Shown here: piece after piece, positions 27,053 through 36,724 of the stretch
Layout of the letters: each line of letters starts with the position of its first letter
Numbering within the stretch: the first letter of the stretch is position 1
DNA from: Tabrizicola flagellatus
Lineage (GTDB): Bacteria > Pseudomonadota > Alphaproteobacteria > Rhodobacterales > Rhodobacteraceae
Reading direction: 5' to 3'
Assembly: GCF_008271465.1 (NCBI RefSeq)
Contig: NZ_VMDU01000008.1
Coordinates: 51,318-115,317, forward strand
DNA: 64,000 nucleotides
The notes under the pieces: generated by a model
Told to the model about the DNA's origin: nothing
Seen by the model: the letters and a program-made list of their open reading frames with translations, nothing else
Database searches by the model: none
Made by a program: the position numbers and the translations under genes

Positions 27053-27601
27053 ATGGGTCTTCTTCGTCTCCTTCTGCGTGCCTTTTCCCGATCCAGTCGT
27101 CCGAAGCTGGTCGTCGTCGAGCGTGAGACATCGGTCATCGAGGAGCGCATCCCGCGCCGGCCGCCTGCCGTCACGGTCAGGCAGACGACACATGTCCAGA
27201 TCGTCGAGGTGCAAGAGCTGCGCGGACGCGCCTGGGTAATCGACGGTGACACCATCGACATCGGCGGCACGCGCATCCGCCTGGCGGGCATCGACGCCCC
27301 TGAAATGGACCATCCCTACGGAAAGAACGCCAAGTGGACCCTGGTCAATCTCTGCAAGGGGCAGGAGATCCGTGCGGTCTTCGATGGAGACCTGTCGCAT
27401 GATAGGACCGTTGCAACCTGCTACCTGCCTGACGGCCGCGACCTGTCGGCCGAGATGGTACGGGCCGGCATGGCCATCGACTGGCGCAAATTCTCGGGCG
27501 GGAAGTACGCCGGGCTGGAGCAACCAGGCATCCGCCGCAAGCTCTGGCGCTGCGATGCCCGTCAGAAGGGGCGGATGCCACCTGCGGGCTTGCCCGATTA
27601 G
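27053..27601 (+). CDS. Thermonuclease (SNase)-like protein
   Basis: A 182-residue protein with a C-terminal staphylococcal-nuclease OB-fold. The core reads [20 protein letters not shown] then [16 protein letters not shown]. The catalytic Arg and Glu (IRLAG, DAPE) and the second Arg in [10 protein letters not shown] are all present, so activity is plausible. The N-terminal ~60 residues are basic, with a possible weak membrane anchor ([11 protein letters not shown]). A -10-like CATAAT lies at 27029-27034. It is inserted between rnc and era in the opposite orientation. Its TAG overlaps the rnc stop codon. Its base composition looks lower in G+C than the flanks. Confidence 0.78.
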   Translation: MGLLRLLLRAFSRSSRPKLVVVERETSVIEERIPRRPPAVTVRQTTHVQIVEVQELRGRAWVIDGDTIDIGGTRIRLAGIDAPEMDHPYGKNAKWTLVNLCKGQEIRAVFDGDLSHDRTVATCYLPDGRDLSAEMVRAGMAIDWRKFSGGKYAGLEQPGIRRKLWRCDARQKGRMPPAGLPD

Positions 27602-28290
27602 TCGGCTTCCCCGCCCGCAAGCCGGTCCAGAAGCGCCTTGGCCGCCGCCTGTTCGGCCACCTTCTTCGACCCGGCGCTGGCCGCCTCGGTCGCGCCGTTG
27701 GCCAGCGTCACCCGCACGGTAAAGACCGGCGCGTGGTCGGGGCCGGACCGCCCGGCCTCCTCATAGACCGGCGGCGGCATCCCGCGCGCCTGGGCCCATT
27801 CCTGCAAACTGGTCTTGGCGTCCCGCGCGTCGGGTTCCACCGCCGCGATCCGCTCGCCCCAAAGCCGCAGCACCAGCGCCCGCGCGGCCTCGAAGCCTGC
27901 GTCCTGGTAGACCGCCGCGATCACCGCCTCCAGCGCGTCGCCGAGGAGAGCCTCCTTCCGGCGACCGCCGGTCAGCATCTCGGACCGCCCCAGTTTCAGC
28001 ACCTCGCCCAGACCCACCTCGCGCGCGACATCGGCGCAGGTCTCCTTGCGCACCAGCGCATTGAAGCGCGGGGCAAGCTGCCCCTCTCGCGCCTCGGGGT
28101 CGGCGGCCAGCAGCGCCTCGGCCATGACGAGGCCCAGCACCCGGTCGCCCAGGAACTCGAGCCGTTGGTTGTCGGGCCGGGTGGCGCTGCCGATCGAGGC
28201 ATGTGTCACCGCGCGCACCAGAAGCTCGGGCTTGCGGAACTGATGCCCCAACCGGGCCTGGAAGGCCAGGAGGTCGGCCGCAAGCCTCAC
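27598..28290 (-). CDS. rnc: Ribonuclease III
   Basis: A double-strand RNA endonuclease acting on rRNA precursors. The 230-residue product has the RNase III signature [18 protein letters not shown] (about 41-58), with its catalytic acidic residues. A second acidic site is in [16 protein letters not shown]. The C-terminal dsRBD ends [18 protein letters not shown]. The start is a GTG at 28290 that overlaps the lepB stop (GTGA). The gene upstream is lepB; the 3' neighbour on the other strand is the SNase-like gene. Confidence 0.96.
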   Translation of the reverse strand: MRLAADLLAFQARLGHQFRKPELLVRAVTHASIGSATRPDNQRLEFLGDRVLGLVMAEALLAADPEAREGQLAPRFNALVRKETCADVAREVGLGEVLKLGRSEMLTGGRRKEALLGDALEAVIAAVYQDAGFEAARALVLRLWGERIAAVEPDARDAKTSLQEWAQARGMPPPVYEEAGRSGPDHAPVFTVRVTLANGATEAASAGSKKVAEQAAAKALLDRLAGGEAD

Positions 28291-29090
28291 TCGATCGCCT
28301 TGAAGAAGCGGTCGCCCCGCCAGGTCCAGACATAGAACAGGCTGCGCCCGGCCGAGGAGAAAATGATCCGGTCCGCCCGGCCGATCAGGTACTTCGCCGG
28401 CAGGTAGCCCACCCCGCCCACCGATTGCGAGAACCGGCTGTCGGTGGAATTGTCGCGGTTGTCGCCCATCACGAAGTAATGGCCTTCGGGCACGGTGAAG
28501 ACATCCGTGTTGTCGCCGGGCCCGTTGGCGTCGATGTTCAGCACATGGTGCTGGCGACCCTCGGGCAGGGTCTCGATGAAGCGGGACTTCTTGCAGATGC
28601 CGCCTTCGCCCACCGCGCCGTTCTCGCAGCGCGGGCGGTTGCGCATCGGGCCCTGGGGTTCGTAGACCTCCTCGAACACGCCATCCGGCGTCTGCGGTGC
28701 CTCGACCCCGTTGATGTAGAGGATCCCCTCCTTCATCTGGATCCTGTCGCCCGGCAGGCCGATCAGCCGCTTGATGTAGTCGGTGCCCGCCGTGGGATGC
28801 CGGAACACCACCACGTCGCCACGCTTGGGCTCGGAGCCGAGGAAGCGGTCCTCGAAGGGGCAGAGGCTGATCGTGGTGAAGGGTATCTCGCAGGAATAGC
28901 GCGAATAGCCGTAGGCCATCTTGTTGACGAACAGGAAGTCGCCGATCAACAGAGTGTCCTTCATCGACTCGGACGGGATCCAGAACGGCTGGAAGAACAC
29001 CGACCGGAACCCGATCGCGATGACCAGGGCCCAGAACACCGTCTTGATGGTCTCGACGATGCCGCCATCGCCCTTGTCCCTGCTCGCCAT
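28287..29090 (-). CDS. lepB: Signal peptidase I
   Basis: This membrane serine protease cleaves signal peptides. The 267-residue product has one N-terminal TM segment (about 15-33), the catalytic Ser in [17 protein letters not shown] and the catalytic Lys in [14 protein letters not shown]. The C-terminal [12 protein letters not shown] box closes the domain. The ATG at 29090 ([10 protein letters not shown]) fits; 42 bp of open frame further upstream is not conserved. It heads the lepB-rnc cluster. Confidence 0.95.
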   Translation of the reverse strand: MASRDKGDGGIVETIKTVFWALVIAIGFRSVFFQPFWIPSESMKDTLLIGDFLFVNKMAYGYSRYSCEIPFTTISLCPFEDRFLGSEPKRGDVVVFRHPTAGTDYIKRLIGLPGDRIQMKEGILYINGVEAPQTPDGVFEEVYEPQGPMRNRPRCENGAVGEGGICKKSRFIETLPEGRQHHVLNIDANGPGDNTDVFTVPEGHYFVMGDNRDNSTDSRFSQSVGGVGYLPAKYLIGRADRIIFSSAGRSLFYVWTWRGDRFFKAIE

Positions 29091-29145
29091 TGCCTGTCCT
29101 GCCTCATGTGCTTTGCCGCTTCTTGCGCGCAAGCGCGGGGCGAAG

Positions 29146-29841
29146 TCAAGGCAAGCGCGCCCGGCGGGGAATGGCGCTGTCGGGGACGTGAAGCTCGGCG
29201 CGGAAATCCGGGCCGCGCACCGGGGCGGTCACGGTCAGGGTCCAGACCCGATCGACCGGGGGCACATTGGTCAGGATCGTCTGCCTTGCGCCGGGCGGCG
29301 CGGGCGCGACCCGGGCGGCCTTCGCACGGCGCCGGCCCTCCGGCACCGGATCGGGACCTACCCGGCGCGGCACATCGAAGCGGAAGGCCAGGCCCTGCTG
29401 CGTGTCCGAGGCGGCGGGCAGCTCGATCTCGTGGCTCCAGACCGGAAACGAGCGCAGGCGCGGGCCGTCCTCGTTGTCCTCGAACATGTGCACGTCATGG
29501 CAGGTCAGCAGCAACCGGAAGGGGCCGGTCGCGGCGACGGGTCGGGCGCTGCGCAGCCGACCGGACAGCGGGCTTCCGGGGCGCAGATGGCCTGGGCCGT
29601 CAATCTCCAGCACGACCGCCCCGAAGGCGCGCTGGCGCAGGGCGGACAACGCCGCCGCGGCCCCGTGCCACAGGCCGACCGTGGCCAGAAGCACGATCAG
29701 GAACAGCATCGGATTGAAGGCCGGATCGTTGATGTCCAGCACCCAGGGCCGCCCCCAGACCCAGAGCGCCCCCGCCCCCGCAAGGCAACCAAGGGCGATC
29801 AGTCCCGCCCGCGCCGCCTTGCCTGCGGAAGATCCGATCAT
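29146..29841 (-). CDS. Predicted membrane protein, unknown
   Basis: I do not recognise a family. The 231-residue product has two hydrophobic segments (about 11-30 and 44-62) near the N-terminus, followed by a soluble, beta-rich domain of about 165 residues. The tail ends SAIPRRARLP. The layout (two TM then a beta domain) resembles DUF3592-type proteins but the resemblance is loose. The ATG at 29841 has a strong GGGAGGAGG-like Shine-Dalgarno. It sits between acpS and lepB in the conserved operon. Confidence 0.6.
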   Translation of the reverse strand: MIGSSAGKAARAGLIALGCLAGAGALWVWGRPWVLDINDPAFNPMLFLIVLLATVGLWHGAAAALSALRQRAFGAVVLEIDGPGHLRPGSPLSGRLRSARPVAATGPFRLLLTCHDVHMFEDNEDGPRLRSFPVWSHEIELPAASDTQQGLAFRFDVPRRVGPDPVPEGRRRAKAARVAPAPPGARQTILTNVPPVDRVWTLTVTAPVRGPDFRAELHVPDSAIPRRARLP

Positions 29842-29909
29842 GCCCCTCCTCCCCGCCGGCCCGACGGCATCCCCGACGGCGTCCAAGCGCGGCATGGTGC
29901 CACAGCCTT

Positions 29910-30335
29910 TCAGCCGCGCAAGTCCCCCTGACCGCGCAGCGGCCGGGCCTCGATCACCACGAACGCCTGCGCCCAGGGGTGGTCGTCGGTCAAGGTGACA
30001 TGGATCACCGCCTCGTGGCCCTCGGGCGTCATCGCCCGCAGCCGGTCGGCCGCCCAGCCCGTGACATGCATCACCGGCTGGCCCGAGCGCAGGTTGGTCA
30101 CCGCCATGTCCTTCCAGGCGATCCCCATGCGCAGGCCGGTGCCCAGCGCCTTGGAACAGGCCTCCTTCGCAGCCCAGCGTTTCGCATAGGTCGCCGCCAC
30201 CGCCCGCGCCCGGCCTTCCGCCTTGCGCTGCTCGACCGCGGTGAAGACGCGGTTCCTGAACCGCTCGCCATGGCGGGCGAGCACGGCCTCGATCCGCTCG
30301 ATGTTGGCCAGGTCGGTGCCGATGCCCAGGATCAT
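29910..30335 (-). CDS. acpS: Holo-[acyl-carrier-protein] synthase
   Basis: AcpS transfers phosphopantetheine from CoA to ACP. The 141-residue product starts [20 protein letters not shown], with the Asp that binds Mg. [18 protein letters not shown] holds the catalytic Lys/Glu motif. [18 protein letters not shown] closes the core. The ATG overlaps the stop of the upstream exported-protein gene (ATGA). Its place after pdxJ is conserved. Confidence 0.94.
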   Translation of the reverse strand: MILGIGTDLANIERIEAVLARHGERFRNRVFTAVEQRKAEGRARAVAATYAKRWAAKEACSKALGTGLRMGIAWKDMAVTNLRSGQPVMHVTGWAADRLRAMTPEGHEAVIHVTLTDDHPWAQAFVVIEARPLRGQGDLRG

Positions 30336-30820
30336 TGCACCACCGCCGTCACCACGCCGGTTGCCTGGTTGATCGTCACCGACAGCCAGCCCTCGTCGAA
30401 GCCTGCCCCCATCGGATCGGCCTGCGAGACCGGCAGGCTCACCGTCAAGCCGCGCGCCGGGTCATAGATGGCCTTTGCCGGTCCAAGCCCCATGTCGGCA
30501 AAGCCCAGGCCCTCTGCCGAGGTGACCACCGAACACATCGGACTGCCCAGCTCGTCGCGCGGCGGATGCAGGATCAGAAGGTAGAGCGCCGCCGCCGCCG
30601 GCTCGACCGTGTCGATCACCACCAGCCGGATTTCGCCCCTGGCGAAGGTTCGGGTGTTGGCTTCCCAGGGTTCGGCCACATTGCGGACATCGGATCGGTA
30701 GTCGCCGCACGGCGTGACCGTCACGGGGTCCGCAACGGCCGCAACCCCGGCCAGTCCGGCCAGCGCCATGCCCGCCAGAGCCGCCCGCAGGGCCGGGGCC
30801 AGGCGCTCAGACCAGCCCAC
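30332..30820 (-). CDS. Exported protein of unknown function
   Basis: A 162-residue product with a signal peptide (cleavage probably after GVAAVA near residue 30). The mature part is beta-rich and carries two Cys (TPCGDY and PMCSVV) that could bond in the periplasm. I do not recognise the family. The start is uncertain: the GTG at 30820 overlaps the pdxJ end by 14 bp, while an ATG at 30769 gives a shortened signal peptide. It lies between pdxJ and acpS in the same operon. Confidence 0.55.
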   Translation of the reverse strand: MGWSERLAPALRAALAGMALAGLAGVAAVADPVTVTPCGDYRSDVRNVAEPWEANTRTFARGEIRLVVIDTVEPAAAALYLLILHPPRDELGSPMCSVVTSAEGLGFADMGLGPAKAIYDPARGLTVSLPVSQADPMGAGFDEGWLSVTINQATGVVTAVVQ

Positions 30821-31568
30821 GCGCCAGATCCATGCGGCGGCGCATCTCCTCGATCGCCGGGCCGAGGCCGCGGAAGATCGCCTCGCCGATCAGGAAATGA
30901 CCGATGTTCAGCTCCATCAGTTCGGGGATCGCGGCGATGGGTTCGACATTCTCGTAGGTCAGCCCGTGCCCGGCATGGACCTCAAGCCCCAGGTTTGCCG
31001 CCAATTCCGCGCCCGCGCGCAGCGCGGCAAGCTCGCGGTCGGCCAGGGCGAACTCGCCTTCGGCATGCAGATCGGAATAAAGCCCGGTGTGCAGTTCCAC
31101 CACCGCCGCGCCGATCCGGGCCGAGGCCTCGATCTGCCGCGGGTCGTGGCTGATGAACATGCTGACCCGGCACCCCGCCTCGCGCAGGGGCGCGATGAAG
31201 TCGCGCAGCCGCGCCTCGTCGCCGGCCACGTCGAGGCCGCCTTCGGTCGTCCGCTCCTCGCGGCGTTCGGGAACGAGGCAGACGGCATGCGGTCGGTGGC
31301 GCAGGAGGATCGCCTGCATCTCCTCTGTCGCGGCACATTCGAAGTTCAGCGGCACCGTCAGCGCCGCCATCAGGGCCTCGATGTCGGCATCTCGGATGTG
31401 GCGGCGATCCTCGCGCAGATGCGCGGTGATCCCGTCCGCGCCCGCCGTTTCCGCCAGAAGTGCGGCGCGCAGCGGGTCGGGCCAGGCCGAACCGCGCGCG
31501 TTCCGCACAGTGGCCACATGGTCGATGTTGACCCCAAGCCGCAGCTTTCCGCTGTCCCGTAGTGTCAT
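30807..31568 (-). CDS. pdxJ: Pyridoxine 5'-phosphate synthase
   Basis: PdxJ condenses 3-amino-2-oxopropyl phosphate and deoxyxylulose 5-phosphate in vitamin B6 synthesis. The 253-residue TIM barrel shows [17 protein letters not shown] (about 9-25), [16 protein letters not shown] (about 43-58) and the C-terminal [15 protein letters not shown]. It is followed by the exported-protein gene and acpS on the same strand, the usual pdxJ-acpS linkage. Confidence 0.95.
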   Translation of the reverse strand: MTLRDSGKLRLGVNIDHVATVRNARGSAWPDPLRAALLAETAGADGITAHLREDRRHIRDADIEALMAALTVPLNFECAATEEMQAILLRHRPHAVCLVPERREERTTEGGLDVAGDEARLRDFIAPLREAGCRVSMFISHDPRQIEASARIGAAVVELHTGLYSDLHAEGEFALADRELAALRAGAELAANLGLEVHAGHGLTYENVEPIAAIPELMELNIGHFLIGEAIFRGLGPAIEEMRRRMDLARGLV

Positions 31569-31603
31569 AGCCCTTACCGCCCTTCGCTGGATCCGCCGTC
31601 AGT

Positions 31604-32311
31604 CTAGGGACTTCCCGGCGCGTCGTCATCGGCCTCGTCGCCGCCCCTCTCGCCGCGCAGCTTCAGCTTGGCCGCGGCTTCGGCCAGCTTGGCGCGCATC
31701 TTCCGCCGCCGCTCGGCCCGTTCATGCGCGGTGGCCGCGCGCGCCTTCTGGTAGGCTTCGACCAGCGGGATGGTGATGTAGTAGGCGGCGACCGACAGGA
31801 TGATCGCCGGGCCCAGCGCGCCGATGAAATAGGGCACATAGATTTCGTGCCAGAACTGGATCAGCCCGTCCCATTGCGTCTTCTGCGGGCCGAACAGCGC
31901 CATGAAGTTGAACCACAGGTCATGCCCGGCCTCGGCGAAGGCCCTGCCGATGTAGTGGGCGTTCAGCGGCGCCTCGATCCCCATGATCCAGTGGCCCAGC
32001 GTCATCGCCAGCACCGCGAAGAAGGGGGTCGTGACCGGGTTGGTGTTGAAGGTGCCCAGAAGTGCGGCCAGCACATTGCCGCGCAGCAGCCGGGCGGCAA
32101 CCCAGGCTGCCAGGAACTGCAACCCCGGCAGCGGCAGGAACCCGATGAAGAACCCCGCAAAGACTCCGCGCGCCACCCGGTGCGGTCGATCCGGCAGCCG
32201 CCGCATCCGGTAGACGACATAGCGGGTGGCGCGCTTGAAGCCGGACCGCGGATAGACCTGCTCGCGCAGCCATTCGCCCCAAGTCAACGGATCCCTGCGC
32301 TTGAAAACCAA
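31604..32311 (-). CDS. DUF2062 membrane protein
   Basis: A 235-residue inner-membrane protein with three to four helices. It carries the typical DUF2062 patch RVARGVFAGFFIGFLPLPGLQ followed by LGTFNTNPVTTPFFAVLA. The C-terminus is a long charged helix (RAERRRKMRAKLAEAAAKLK). I could not find an ATG for this frame; the start is a TTG at 32311 with GAGG about 8 bp upstream. It lies between rsh and pdxJ. Confidence 0.78.
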   Translation of the reverse strand: MVFKRRDPLTWGEWLREQVYPRSGFKRATRYVVYRMRRLPDRPHRVARGVFAGFFIGFLPLPGLQFLAAWVAARLLRGNVLAALLGTFNTNPVTTPFFAVLAMTLGHWIMGIEAPLNAHYIGRAFAEAGHDLWFNFMALFGPQKTQWDGLIQFWHEIYVPYFIGALGPAIILSVAAYYITIPLVEAYQKARAATAHERAERRRKMRAKLAEAAAKLKLRGERGGDEADDDAPGSP

Positions 32312-32351
32312 CTTCGTGCCTCTTGCCCCCGACTGCGCCCGTTCTGCTGGC

Positions 32352-34469
32352 CTAGGGCCGCCGTGTCAAATCCCGATGACGAGAGATCTGGGCCACGTCG
32401 GTTTCGGCTTCCAGCGCCGTCATCACCATGTGCAGGTGCTCTACATCGCGCAGGTCCACGTCAACAATGAGGCGATAAAAGTCCGGTTTTCTGTCGGTGA
32501 AGCGCAGGTCGGAGATGTTGGCCTTCTGCTCGCCGATCAGGGTGCAGATGCGACCCAGGACTCCCGCATCGTTCGAGATCGTGAGGTCCAGGCTCACCGT
32601 GAACACCGGCTTGTGCCGGCCCGAATGCCAGTGCAGGTCCACCCAGCGCGAGGTCTGGTCCTCGAACTCTTCCAGCGCGGGGCAGTCGATGGCATGCACG
32701 ACCACGCCCTGCCCGCGATAGGTGATGCCGACGATGCGTTCCCCCGGCACCGGCTGGCAGCACTGGGCGCGGCGGAACTCCTGGTCGGCGGTCAGCCCGG
32801 CCACCGGGCGACCCGAGTCCACTTCCTCGGCCACCGCCTGCGCCAGTTCGGGATAAAGCGTCTCGACCACCCGCCGCGCCGGCAGTTCGGCGCTGCCGAG
32901 CCTGGCCAGCAGGTCGTTCTCGTCCGCCAGCCCCAGCATCTTGGCCGCCGTCCGCAGCGCCTTGTCGGTGGCCTTCTTGCCCACATGCTCGAAGGCCGCC
33001 CGGGCCAGTTCCTGCCCCAGCTTGACGAACCGCCCCCGGTCCTCCTCGCGCAAGCTGCGCCGGATCGCCGCCTTGGCGCGGCCCGTGGTCACGATGTCGA
33101 TCCAGCTGGCCTGCGGTCGCTGGCCTTCCGCCGTGATGATCTCGACCGACTGGCCGTTCTTCAGCCGCGTCCAGAGCGGCACCCGGATCCCGTCGATCTT
33201 GGCCGAGACGCAGGAATTGCCGATCCGGGTGTGGATCGCATAGGCGAAGTCCAGCGGCGTCGCCCCGCGCGGCAGCTGCACCACGTCGCCCTTGGGCGTG
33301 AAGCAGAAGACCTGGTCGGAATACATCTCGAGCTTGACGTGTTCCAGGAACTCGTCGGTGTCGCCCTCGTCCAGCCGTTCGGTGAGGCTCGCGATCCATT
33401 TCGCCGGGTCCACCGCGAAGGGGTTCACCGCCCGCACGCCCTCGCGGTAGGACCAGTGCGCCGCGACCCCGGCTTCGGCCACCTCGTGCATCTCTCGGGT
33501 GCGGATCTGCACCTCGACCCGCTTGCCGTCGCGCCCCGAGACGGTTGTGTGGATCGAGCGGTAGCCGTTGTTCTTCGGCTGGCTGATGTAGTCCTTGAAC
33601 CGCCCCGGCACCGCGCGCCAGCGCTGGTGGATGACGCCAAGGATGCGGTAGCAGTCCGCCACGCTGCCGCAGATCACCCGGAAGCCGTAGATGTCGGACA
33701 GGCGGCTGAAGGCCAGGTCCTTCTCCTGCATCTTGCGCCAGATGCTGTAGGGCTTCTTCGCCCGGCCGAACACGTCCGCCTCGATCCGCGCCTTCTCCAG
33801 CTCGTGCCGGATGTCGCCGCTGATCTGGTGCACCACATCCCCCGTCTCGCGCTGGAGCGTCAGGAAGCGGCGCATGATCGAGTTGCGCGCCTCGGGGTTC
33901 AGGACCTTGAAGGCCAGGTCCTCCAGTTCCTCGCGCATCCACTGCATGCCCATCCGGCCGGCCAGCGGCGCGAAGATCTCCATCGTCTCGCGCGCCTTCT
34001 GCGCCTGCTTTTCCGGGCTCATCGACCGGATCGTGCGCATGTTGTGCAGCCGGTCGGCCAGCTTGACCAGGATCACCCGCAGGTCGCGGGACATCGCCAT
34101 GAACAGCTTGCGGAAGTTCTCGGCCTGCTGGCTTTCGGTCGAGCTGAGTTGCAGGTTGGTCAGCTTGGTGACGCCGTCCACCAGCTCGGCCACCTCCTCG
34201 CCGAACTGCGCCGCGACGTCGGCATAGGTGGACCGGGTGTCCTCGATCGTGTCGTGCAGCAGGGCGGTGACGATCGTCGCGTCATCCAGCCGTTGCTCGG
34301 TCAGGATCGCGGCCACGGCGACGGGATGGGTGAAATAGGGCTCGCCCGACTTGCGGAACTGGCCCTCGTGCATCTTCAGCCCATAGGCATAGGCCCGACG
34401 GATCAGGTCGGCGTTGCAGCGCGGGTTGTAGTTGCGAACCAGGGCGATGAGGTCTTCGACGTCGATCAT
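32352..34469 (-). CDS. rsh: Bifunctional (p)ppGpp synthase/hydrolase
   Basis: The single RelA/SpoT homologue typical of alphaproteobacteria, 705 residues. It sets the stringent response by making and degrading (p)ppGpp. The HD hydrolase site reads TALLHDTIEDT (about 68-78) with an intact His-Asp pair. The synthetase core includes NGYRSIHTTVSGRDGKRVEV. TGS and ACT domains follow. The ATG at 34469 follows GAGGGG; the GTG just before is less likely. It is directly downstream of rpoZ. Confidence 0.95.
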   Translation of the reverse strand: MIDVEDLIALVRNYNPRCNADLIRRAYAYGLKMHEGQFRKSGEPYFTHPVAVAAILTEQRLDDATIVTALLHDTIEDTRSTYADVAAQFGEEVAELVDGVTKLTNLQLSSTESQQAENFRKLFMAMSRDLRVILVKLADRLHNMRTIRSMSPEKQAQKARETMEIFAPLAGRMGMQWMREELEDLAFKVLNPEARNSIMRRFLTLQRETGDVVHQISGDIRHELEKARIEADVFGRAKKPYSIWRKMQEKDLAFSRLSDIYGFRVICGSVADCYRILGVIHQRWRAVPGRFKDYISQPKNNGYRSIHTTVSGRDGKRVEVQIRTREMHEVAEAGVAAHWSYREGVRAVNPFAVDPAKWIASLTERLDEGDTDEFLEHVKLEMYSDQVFCFTPKGDVVQLPRGATPLDFAYAIHTRIGNSCVSAKIDGIRVPLWTRLKNGQSVEIITAEGQRPQASWIDIVTTGRAKAAIRRSLREEDRGRFVKLGQELARAAFEHVGKKATDKALRTAAKMLGLADENDLLARLGSAELPARRVVETLYPELAQAVAEEVDSGRPVAGLTADQEFRRAQCCQPVPGERIVGITYRGQGVVVHAIDCPALEEFEDQTSRWVDLHWHSGRHKPVFTVSLDLTISNDAGVLGRICTLIGEQKANISDLRFTDRKPDFYRLIVDVDLRDVEHLHMVMTALEAETDVAQISRHRDLTRRP

Positions 34470-34497
34470 CACCGCCCCTCTGCGGGTCTCGCGCCCG

Positions 34498-34851
34498 TCA
34501 GAACTCGCCCTGGGCTTCCATCAGGGCGCGGAGCAGTTTCTCCTCCGACATGTCGTCGACCATCGGACGATCCATCTCGCCGCCCATGAGCAGAGCCATC
34601 TGGTCCTCTTCCGGCTCGTCCACCTCGATCTGGGTCTGGTGGCTTTCGATCAGACGCTCGCGCAGAACCTCGGCCGACAGCGCCTCCTCGGCGATCTCGC
34701 GCAGGGCGACGACCGGGTTCTTGTCGTTGTCGCGGTCCACCAGCACCGGAGATCCTGCCGCAATCTCGCGCGCCCGGTGGGCGGCCAGCATCACCAGCTC
34801 GAACCGGTTCGGAACCTTGTCAACGCAATCTTCGACCGTCACGCGGGCCAT
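34498..34851 (-). CDS. rpoZ: RNA polymerase omega subunit
   Basis: A 117-residue omega subunit that helps assemble beta-prime. The N-terminal block [20 protein letters not shown] and the helix HRAREIAAG identify it. The C-terminal tail is acidic, as in other alphaproteobacteria. The ATG at 34851 has GGAG 6 bp upstream. The promoter candidate at 34888-34916 drives rpoZ and probably rsh. Confidence 0.96.
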   Translation of the reverse strand: MARVTVEDCVDKVPNRFELVMLAAHRAREIAAGSPVLVDRDNDKNPVVALREIAEEALSAEVLRERLIESHQTQIEVDEPEEDQMALLMGGEMDRPMVDDMSEEKLLRALMEAQGEF

Positions 34852-34887
34852 GGGACACTCCAATCGGAAGCTTCGCTGGAAGTCGCC

Positions 34888-34916
34888 TGTTTATGCCGCC
34901 CGCGCGGGCTTGACAA
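34888..34916 (-). promoter_or_regulatory. Candidate rpoZ promoter
   Basis: On the minus strand TTGTCA (34916-34911) and TAAACA (34893-34888) are separated by exactly 17 bp. Transcription would start near 34881, leaving a 30-nt leader to the rpoZ ATG. The spacer is GC-rich and self-complementary in part. This is the best sigma-70-like match I found by eye. Confidence 0.6.
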
Positions 34917-34947
34917 GCGGCAAAACAGGCAAGTTCACTTGTGTATG

Positions 34948-35508
34948 TCACAACGGTCGCACATCCGCGCGATCGGCTTCGGGCAGGTCCGCCAGCATCT
35001 CGGCCACCGTGCGCCCGTCGCGCGGATGGCGCCAGTCGGGCGCGACATCGGCAAGCGGCACCAGGACGAAGGCGCGGTCCTGCAACCGGGGGTGCGGCAG
35101 GATCAGCCGATCCGGCGCGATACGGGCCTGCGCCTCTGGGGCAAGACCGCGCCAGGCATCCTGGGTTTCGGCGTCGGGCAGCACCGAATCGCCCAGCGCT
35201 AGAAGGTCAAGATCCAGCGTCCGCATTCCCCAGCGTGAATTGCGCTGACGACCGAATTGCATCTCGATCCGGTGCAGGGTCGCCAGAATTGACGCTGGGT
35301 CAATTCCGGAATCCACCGCAAGGACGATCGCCGCATTCACATAGTCCGGCCCCGCGCCGGGGGGAAAGCATGGCGTCGCGAAGAACCGGCTAACTGCCCG
35401 CACCGAAAGACCTTCTGCCGCAATCGCACGGATTGCCCGTCGCAGCGTCTCTGCCGGAGCGTCACCTTCGAATGGCAGGTTTGCGCCGATTGCAACCAGT
35501 GCGTGCAT
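34948..35508 (-). CDS. folK: 2-amino-4-hydroxy-6-hydroxymethyldihydropteridine pyrophosphokinase
   Basis: FolK activates hydroxymethyldihydropterin for folate synthesis. The 186-residue product begins MHALVAIGANLPFEGDAPAE. The catalytic loops include PDYVNAAIVLAVD, QFGRQRNSRWGMRTLDLDLL (the RxxRWGxRxLDLDL signature) and ILPHPRLQDRAFVLVPLADV. The ATG at 35508 is chosen because AGGAAGG is well spaced; the upstream GTG would overlap it. It is upstream of rpoZ on the minus strand and divergent from the NYN gene. Confidence 0.94.
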   Translation of the reverse strand: MHALVAIGANLPFEGDAPAETLRRAIRAIAAEGLSVRAVSRFFATPCFPPGAGPDYVNAAIVLAVDSGIDPASILATLHRIEMQFGRQRNSRWGMRTLDLDLLALGDSVLPDAETQDAWRGLAPEAQARIAPDRLILPHPRLQDRAFVLVPLADVAPDWRHPRDGRTVAEMLADLPEADRADVRPL

Positions 35509-35664
35509 GAATTTCACCTTCCTGACGGATTATTTCCTACACTTCACTTGTCGGAAACCGGCCCGGGCTGCTATTCACGGCCTGTCAGCCGCGCGACATT
35601 TATTTTCGTCGTGCAGACTATGGGGAGCACAGCATCCGCGCGGCGACATTGAGGGGACCTTTGA

Positions 35665-36240
35665 ATGTTTTACAAGGACGAACGGCTTGCGCTGTTCATT
35701 GATGGTTCGAACCTTTACGCGGCCGCCAAAGCCCTGGGTTTCGACATCGACTACAAGCTGTTGCGGATGGAGTTCTTGCGTCGGGGAAAGCTTCTCCGCG
35801 CCTTCTACTACACCGCGCTGCTTGAAAACGACGACTACTCGCCGATTCGGCCGCTGGTGGACTGGCTCCACTACAACGGCTTCACCATGCGCACCAAGCC
35901 CGCGAAGGAATACACCGACAGCCAGGGACGGCGGAAGGTGAAGGGCAACATGGACATCGAGCTTTGCGTCGATGCCATGGAACTGGCCTCGCGGGTGGAC
36001 CATGTGGTGCTGTTCTCGGGCGACGGCGACTTCCGGCCGCTGGTCGAAAGCCTGCAACGTCAGGGGGTCCGGGTGTCCGTCGTCTCGACGATCCGCAGCC
36101 AGCCGCCGATGATCGCGGACGAGTTGCGCCGTCAGGCCGACAACTTCATCGAGCTGGACGAGCTGCGCGAAGTCATCGGCCGTCCGCCGCGCGAACCGCG
36201 TCCCGCGGTCGGCGAAGAGGTCGCGGTCGAAGCGAAGTGA
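35665..36240 (+). CDS. NYN-domain (LabA/DUF88) putative RNase
   Basis: A 191-residue PIN-like NYN domain protein. The conserved acidic residues are visible: LALFIDGSNLYAAAKALG (8-25), KGNMDIELCVDAMEL (about 93-107) and VVLFSGDGDFRPLVESLQ (about 114-131), ending with PPMIADELRRQADNFIELDE. Such proteins are predicted metal-dependent RNases; the target is unknown. GAGGGG lies 7 bp before the ATG. It is divergent from folK; the shared region 35509-35664 is AT-richer and should contain both promoters. Confidence 0.85.
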   Translation: MFYKDERLALFIDGSNLYAAAKALGFDIDYKLLRMEFLRRGKLLRAFYYTALLENDDYSPIRPLVDWLHYNGFTMRTKPAKEYTDSQGRRKVKGNMDIELCVDAMELASRVDHVVLFSGDGDFRPLVESLQRQGVRVSVVSTIRSQPPMIADELRRQADNFIELDELREVIGRPPREPRPAVGEEVAVEAK

Positions 36241-36250
36241 GCCTTGCGGT

Positions 36251-36284
36251 GATCGCATCGGGGTCTGGGGCCCCCGATCCGATC
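36251..36284 (+). terminator. Hairpin between NYN and YqaA-like genes
   Basis: GATCGCATCGGGG and CCCCGATCCGATC pair over 13 bp with one mismatch and an 8-nt loop. It begins 11 bp past the NYN stop and ends 5 bp before the next ATG, which has no visible Shine-Dalgarno. It may terminate, or it may tie up the start region of the next gene. Confidence 0.65.
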
Positions 36285-36289
36285 GCCTC

Positions 36290-36718
36290 ATGATCGCACT
36301 GTCCGGCCTGTTCGTGGCGGCATTTCTTGCCGCCACTCCGGTTCCTTTCCAGTCCGAGGTCGTATTCCTCGCGATGCAGGCCGCAGGTTGGCCCCCTGCC
36401 CTGTTGATCCTTGTCGCCTCGATCGGCAACACGCTCGGCTCCTGCGTGACCTATGGCCTTGGCCGCTGGCTCTCCGACCAGCGTGATCATCGCTGGTTCC
36501 CGCTGAAGCCCGCACAGATGGCCCGCGCCGAAGGCTGGTGGGCCCGCTGGGGCCTCTGGCTCCTCCTCCTGTCCTGGGCGCCGTTCGGCGATGCGATCGT
36601 CGCGCTTTCCGGCGTGCTTCGGGTGCCGCTGCCGCTGTTCCTGATCCTGGTCGCCATCGCCAAGACCGGCCGCTACATCGCGCTTGGCTGGATGGGCGAG
36701 ACGGCCTTCGGCACCTAG
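36290..36718 (+). CDS. YqaA/DedA-like membrane protein
   Basis: A 142-residue inner-membrane protein with four predicted helices. It carries the SNARE-associated/DedA-type core: ATPVPFQSEVVFLAMQAAGW and NTLGSCVTYGLGRWLS in the first half, SWAPFGDAIVALSGVLRVPL in the second. YqaA relatives lie in the DedA superfamily of lipid scramblases or proton-linked transporters; the role here is inferred. No ribosome-binding site is evident and a hairpin abuts the start. A hairpin repeat follows the stop. Confidence 0.8.
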   Translation: MIALSGLFVAAFLAATPVPFQSEVVFLAMQAAGWPPALLILVASIGNTLGSCVTYGLGRWLSDQRDHRWFPLKPAQMARAEGWWARWGLWLLLLSWAPFGDAIVALSGVLRVPLPLFLILVAIAKTGRYIALGWMGETAFGT

Positions 36719-36724
36719 TCGAAC

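Noticed and set aside
32301..34589. A 762-codon open frame on the plus strand opposite rsh
   Set aside because: High G+C leaves antisense frames open; rsh on the other strand has all catalytic motifs.
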